Source: Saprolegnia diclina VS20 | Lineage: Eukaryota; Oomycota; Saprolegniomycetes; Saprolegniales; Saprolegniaceae | Length of the DNA stretch: 33,395 bases | NCBI RefSeq assembly: GCF_000281045.1 | Contig: NW_008246069.1 | Coordinates: 263,619-297,013, forward strand | Direction of reading: 5' to 3' | Shown: positions 28,901 to 33,395 of the stretch, in pieces | Position numbering within the stretch: position 1 is the stretch's first letter | Layout of the letters: each line of letters begins with the position of its first letter | Program-made: the position numbers and the translations under genes | Notes under the pieces: model-generated | Databases searched by the model: none | What the model saw: the letters and a program-made list of their open reading frames with translations, nothing else | Told to the model about the DNA's origin: nothing

Positions 28901-31093
28901 CGCGTCATGGCGAGCGCCTGCAACCCTGCGACTGACGGCCCACTACACCCTCGACACCATTTTCGCAGGCCTCGTCAAGGCCAAACCGTCCCGCCTCGAG
29001 CCGATCGCTGTCTTTGGCGAGCTCATTTTGCTGCTTTTGGCGACCAAGCGCATTCCGCGCGTCTTGAGTCTGAAAGCGCTCGAGGCGACGTTCTCGCCGT
29101 ACTGGCTCCAGCGCACGGCGAGTGTCATGGACCCGCTTCCGTCGCACGTCGACGACGCCGTCCTGCTCTCGAAGCGCGTACTTTGGAATCGCGCGGTGCG
29201 GCGCTGTCAGCTCGCGGGCTTTGGGAACCCGTCCATGGCCTTTGTGGCGCGGCTCGAGTGGCCCGGACACATTCCGCCGACGCAAGTGCTGCACCGGAAA
29301 CGAAGTCTTCGCACGCGGCTTCGCCTCTTGGCGTACGCCCAAATGTTTGAGCTCGTCGAGAGCAACGACTCGGGCTACTTGGACATTGGCGAGTTTCGCT
29401 GTTTGCCGCAGGTACCGTCGCTTCTTTCATCTCGCAGAGTGCAGTGAACAGGGCTGTAGAGCATGGGCAGCCACTCGCGACTGCTCAAGAAGCGCCGGTG
29501 CACGCGCACGATGCCCGACTTTGTACAAGTGGCGCCCGGCGATGTCGTTGTCGCTCCCACTAGCCCCGTCGAGCGCCGGTCGAGTCTCAAGCTCTCAGAC
29601 GCCGAGCTCAACAACGCCAGTCAGCCATTGGCGTCCATGGCGCTCCTGCATGCGTGGGACGACCGTCTCTTCTCGTGCGTCATCACCGCCTTCGAAGCGA
29701 CGCTCGCGTCTCTCGTGCAGAGCGCACAGTTTCAAGCTGCGTTTGCCCACTTTGACGAATTTGGCTCGGGCGGCTATGCCTACCACGGTACTTTGCCTCT
29801 TTGTATCAACGTTTCAAGAAGTGGACAGATTTCTGGCTCATGGCCGAGAACGCGCTCCAAGACGGCAGTGGCGACCGGCAGCGCGTCGACGGCTTTTGCC
29901 TTCGGCACGGACTCACAGAGATGTACGCCAACGACTACGTGTGTGTGCACTGCGACTTTGACGTGCGAGTCGTCGTCTTCTTGATGGGCTCTCATGCGGC
30001 GCGTAGTACTTGGACCCGTTCTTTCTCGAGGCCAGTGGCCCGACGCGCGTGGACGGACCCGTGGCAGTGAAGACCGAGACTGCGGACGAGGACGGGGACA
30101 ACGACGAAGACGAGACACCGGCCGTGCCCCGGCTTCGCTCGCTGCGCTTCAATCCGAGCGACTTTTGCAGCCAAATCATGCTGGAAGCCGCGCCGGACGA
30201 GCCAAAGCCCCACCGCTTCCTTCGGCAACACACGGTTGATCTCGGGTCGCTGCCGTCGACGCGTCTTCGTCATCGCAAGTCGTCGTCCCGACGTTCATCC
30301 ACGGACGTAGCGACCTTCGACGCACTTGCCTTGGCACCGCAACCGCAGGCAACCGAGGTGGACCCGGCAGCCGACGATTTCCTAAACGATGACGACGATG
30401 ACGACGACGACTCGTCACTGGCGTCGGCGGCGGCGGTCGTCCCGCAAGACGACGAGGAAGACGACGACCAGATCGGCGCGCTCTCCTACTTCAAGCACGT
30501 CGAGAGCAACTTCATCACAAAAGCATTCGAAGACAAAGTCGAACACCGGATCGCGCGCAAGTACGCGCCGATCCAGAGCGTCGCGACGCTCGACCACGTC
30601 ACCCGCGACGAGGTAGCGCTCCACGAGATGCTCGAGCTTCTCGAGGCGGCCGAGAAAGAGTTGCACGAGACACCGCGGAAGCCGCAACTCTCGCCCAAGC
30701 CCAAGCGGCACTTGCAGAAGAGTGCGAGCGCCCCCGACACGAGCAACCAACAGCCGTTTGTGCGAGCGTCGACCGATCCAGCAACCAAGAAGCTCGATGC
30801 CAAGACCCAAGCCCGGCTGCTGGAAAGGCTCTGCAAACCGCCAAACAAACGCATGCAGAGCAGCGCGTCGTACGCAAATTTGCTGCAAAAGGAGATGGCG
30901 CGGACCGGCAAGACCGACGTCCTCCGCAGCATTGCGCGCATGGAAGCCAAGCGGCGCGAGGTACGTTCGTCATACAGAGGCTGTCTCTCCTGCACGCGAT
31001 GTCTAGCTCGATGACAAGGTCGCCGACGAGATCCAGGGCATCCGCGAGCAGTTAGCATCCCTCCACGCGTCGACGCACCGGCGCAATCGATAA
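25970..31093 (+). CDS. Large EF-hand protein of unknown function (about 1,554 residues)
   Basis: Eleven exons: 25970-26101, 26154-26225, 26271-26743, 26791-28033, 28081-28565, 28614-28743, 28785-29411, 29460-29787, 29829-29962, 30007-30960, 31007-31093; introns 41-52 bases, all in phase. Visible parts: Trp-rich segment FDEMAVDFIKDIDGKWWFLQ (from 348); Cys clusters CFLC (421-424) and CRVCFVC (501-507), perhaps metal-binding; a C2-like beta region (641-760) with KIHVKLKTRDGVFAGHAFMS; EF-hand loop ESNDSGYLDIGE (1037-1048) and a degenerate second loop (1153-1164, DEFGSGGYAYHD); long acidic and Ser-rich stretches; a helical C-terminus ending DEIQGIREQLASL. I do not recognise the family. Without the 45-base second intron, a TAG at 26238-26240 would stop translation. 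Two stop-free intron-like segments (26820-26870, 27030-27065) may also be spliced. A calcium-responsive scaffold is a guess. Confidence 0.72.
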
Positions 31094-31115
31094 GGGACAG
31101 CAAAGAACGTTGCCA
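31094..31115. other. 22-base gap between convergent stop codons
   Basis: The stop of the large EF-hand gene (31091-31093, plus) and that of the DysF gene (31116-31118, minus) are only 22 bases apart. Their 3' untranslated regions must therefore overlap as antisense RNAs. Confidence 0.8.
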
Positions 31116-33045
31116 TTAGAGCTCTGCGACTTGCGGTCGGGGCGCGCTGGGCGCCGCGTTGTGCGAGACGAGCTCGGCGCGCCGGCTCTTGAGCGCCGAC
31201 ATTTCATTGCGAATGTCACTCCGTCTGTTGTTGAGTTGCTTGAGGAGCTCGCCTTCCTATGGTCCTATGAGTACGCGATACAAACGGCAGAGGAACGTAC
31301 AGGCTTGTTGGCGTACGCCTTGAGCAAATTCGCTTGCTCTTGCTTAAGATGCTCGAGCTTCGAGTCGATCTCGTGCAGCGTCGCCTCGAGCTACGTGTGG
31401 TCGTTCGTGTCCCTGGTGCTATTACATAAGCGGTTGCTCTACCTTCATCTTGGACTGTAGTCGCAAGTCGGACTTCTTTTCGACAACTTGGCTAAACATT
31501 TCTTTGCGTTCTTCTTCAATCGCGAGCCGATGCTGCTTGACGGCTTCGACCTTGCTGTGGAGCTTTGTGAGCTTCTCGACCATCTCGTCGAGCTCGGCCG
31601 CGACCGGGTCGTCGCCGCCCGCCGCCTTGGTCTTCTCCTGCGCCTCCAGCCGCTGCTTGGCCGCTTGGATCGCGGCGCCGAGTGCCTTGTTGTCGCGCTT
31701 GTAGCGAATGCGCGCCGTCACGAGCGCTTTGGCCTTCTCCTCGAGCGCCTGGTTGGCGGCCTGCATCTCGGCGTTGATGGCGCGCTGGTCTTCGTTCTAC
31801 ATGCAGATGATGGCGAGGTGGTAGGGGTAGGGCAAAGCGTACGGCCAAAATATCCTTTTCCGTCTACAGCAGAGGCGACATGAGCGATCCAACAAGGCCA
31901 GACAGGAGCGCACGCACCGCTTCCTTGCGCAGTGTGTCGACGACGCGCGCGAGCTCGGTCGCATTGGCCTGCAGCGTGTCGTACTCGGCCTTGACCTTGC
32001 GGTACTGCTCCACGAGCAGCGACAGCTTCTTCTGCTGGAGGGCAACGTCGCGGAGCTTCTTCTGGTGCTTGGCGCGCAGCGCCTCTTCCTGCGCCGCGCT
32101 CTTCTCGGCCGCCTTCTTGATGCGCTCTTCGAGGTTGGCGGTTTTCTCGCGAATCGCTTCGTCCGACTGGACCGCGCTCGCGTCCTGGGCGTTGACAAGC
32201 CACGGCAACGACCCGAGGTCCGTGATGTTGGCGTAGTCCTTTGTAAAGTCTTTGCCCGCGCGCGTCGCAAAGTTCATGGTCCGGAAGCCCGACTGCTTCT
32301 TCTGCGCCGTGCGCGAGAACGGGTCGTCGGCGTCTTCGTCGCTCATCCTAGCGTCATGGCATCAGTAGGTTGAGGCATTGGAGGAGGAGGATGGCAAGTA
32401 CCGCAAATCTTGCTCGGCCGCCCACGTCGTCGTCGTCTCGGGCTCGGCCTCGGCGCGGCTGCCTTGGTCTTTCTTTTTGTAGTAGCGCACGTGGCGGCGG
32501 CGGCGCACGGCGTCGTTCGGGTGCTTTGTCGCGTGGCTGAGCTCCTCCTTTGCGAGCTTGAGCACGTCGGTCCAGTCCGCGCCGTACGTCCAGCCGTCCT
32601 TGTCGACGCTCGCCCAGTTGGAGAAGAGGTCGACCTCCCACTCGCTCGTCCACTCGTACCCTTCCGGCAGCGTCGTCGTCGGAAAGACGTCGTCGCCCAG
32701 CCCGATCGCAGCGGACGCGTCGCCGTACCGCTTCGGGTCGACACTTGGCCGCAGGACGCCGCCGTCGACGCGGTCGTGCTCGTACACGTACTCGGTGAGC
32801 TCACCATCGTGGCTTGCACGCTCGATCTTGTTGGTCGGCGCCGCCGCCGTCGCGCCCAAGGGAAACGGAACCTTGGTCATGAAGCCGCCGAGCCGCGACA
32901 TGGCCGACATGGCAGTGCTGGCGCCGGACGGCGGCCCGATCGTCGACGCAAAGCTTAGGCCTGTGCTCGACGTCACGCTCGGCGCGTTGCCCGCGGCAGT
33001 GTTGCTCGACGAGCCATGCCCGAGGAACTTGCCGAACGTGTTCAT
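31116..33045 (-). CDS. Dysferlin (DysF) domain plus coiled-coil protein
   Basis: Six exons (32402-33045, 31918-32347, 31843-31863, 31443-31796, 31301-31390, 31116-31256) give 559 residues. Residues 1-60 are Ser/Gly/Ala-rich (MNTFGKFLGHGSSSNTAAGN). Residues 126-192 carry the DysF pattern: LPEGYEWTSEWEVDLFSNWA, DKDGWTYGADW, then RRRRHVRYYKKK. DysF domains occur in dysferlins, yeast peroxisome-membrane peroxins and TECPR1, where they bind membranes or lipids. From residue 265 to about 540 the protein is an almost continuous coiled coil (KKLSLLVEQYRKVKAEYDTL; RLAIEEERKEMFSQVVEKKS). Exon 3 encodes only seven residues (TEKDILA). Read without splicing, this looks like two genes 15 bases apart, but the 54-base intron 32348-32401 (GTACTTG donor, CTACTGATG branch-like site, TAG end) joins them in frame, which I prefer. 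Confidence 0.78.
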
Positions 33046-33395
33046 GCTGCGGTGGCCAGCTCCGAGGTCGTCGAATAGTCAGTTGATGCTGGGACAGAAT
33101 GATGGTATCTATAAAAAGCAATACAAAGCCATAAAAAACATTTGGAAGCATTTCGAGCAGCGATTCAACGCTGCCATTGCATCGAGATGTAAAATTGCAG
33201 TGCCATCAATCAATGACCGATGAGCCCGATGGCAATGTGCATCTTTACATGGTCGAACTCGGTCGGGATGGCGAGAATCGTGAGGACAAGGTGCCACGCT
33301 ACCGCGTTCGATCCCTGCGTCCAGCGTCGCCAGTCGTGGCTCGAACAAGGGTTCGGTCTCGATACTTTAGTTCATGTGCCTGGGTGCCTCTCGGG
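33046..33395. other. Right-edge region; possible 5' end of a plus-strand gene
   Basis: 350 bases. The left part is the DysF-gene upstream region. A TATAAAA lies at 33110-33116 on the plus strand. From ATG 33213 a frame stays open to the edge (61 codons, beginning MTDEPDGNVHLYMVELGRDG). It could be the start of a gene, but the length is too short to judge. Confidence 0.25.

Noticed and set aside
32354-32364. A stop at the end of the DysF exon, which would make two separate genes
   Set aside because: The stop lies inside a 54-base intron with good donor, branch-like site and acceptor, and the join keeps the frame. I kept this as one gene, with the test noted in the findings.
33300-33330. tRNA-like TTCGATCCC stretch
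   Set aside because: The flanking bases do not form a T-stem, and no anticodon arm or acceptor stem could be found around it.

Overview
The window reads as nuclear DNA of a stramenopile, most likely an oomycete and probably one of the Saprolegniales (inference from gene style and gene content; no marker gene settles the genus). The DNA is GC-rich and tightly packed. Genes lie on both strands, and 13 of the 17 are split by very small introns of about 39-60 bases. I could rebuild 61 introns by hand. About 38 of the donors begin GTAC, and about 52 of the 60 visible acceptors end in TAG. Nothing looks bacterial, viral or transposon-like, and I see no rRNA, tRNA or CRISPR array. A 398-base run of N (12946-13343) is an assembly gap.

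Layout, left to right: the 5' end of an acidic unknown gene (-, 25-322); a small predicted mitochondrial membrane protein (-, 1432-2147); Rab2 GTPase (+, 2907-3643); a COPI-associated four-helix membrane protein (+, 4106-5042); an acidic tail-anchored protein (-, 5120-6505); a ubiquitin C-terminal hydrolase (+, 7139-7813); SURF2 (+, 8513-9359); COX20 (+, 9597-9938); the TFIIIB subunit BDP1 in 12 exons (-, 10180-12709); the gap; a four-KH RNA-binding protein (+, 13699-15690); glutamine synthetase (+, 16521-17591); a coiled-coil protein (+, 18711-19739); a DHHC palmitoyltransferase (-, 19805-20780); a PDZ plus TTC39/IML2-type protein (+, 21343-23643); a CASTOR/GATS-like ACT protein in 10 exons (-, 23929-25454); a 1,554-residue unknown protein with EF-hand loops (+, 25970-31093); and a dysferlin-domain plus coiled-coil protein (-, 31116-33045).

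The genes are unrelated housekeeping functions: membrane traffic, ubiquitin, RNA polymerase III transcription, RNA binding, nitrogen assimilation and amino-acid sensing. They do not form an operon or a dedicated system. The most interesting signals are a recurring promoter palindrome (TATCCGGATA and its halves) upstream of about seven genes, several unusual domain combinations (PDZ with TTC39, SF1-type KH with three further KH domains, DysF with a long coiled coil), a 7-residue repeat tract in BDP1, the large unrecognised EF-hand protein, and several introns that could be read through without a stop.
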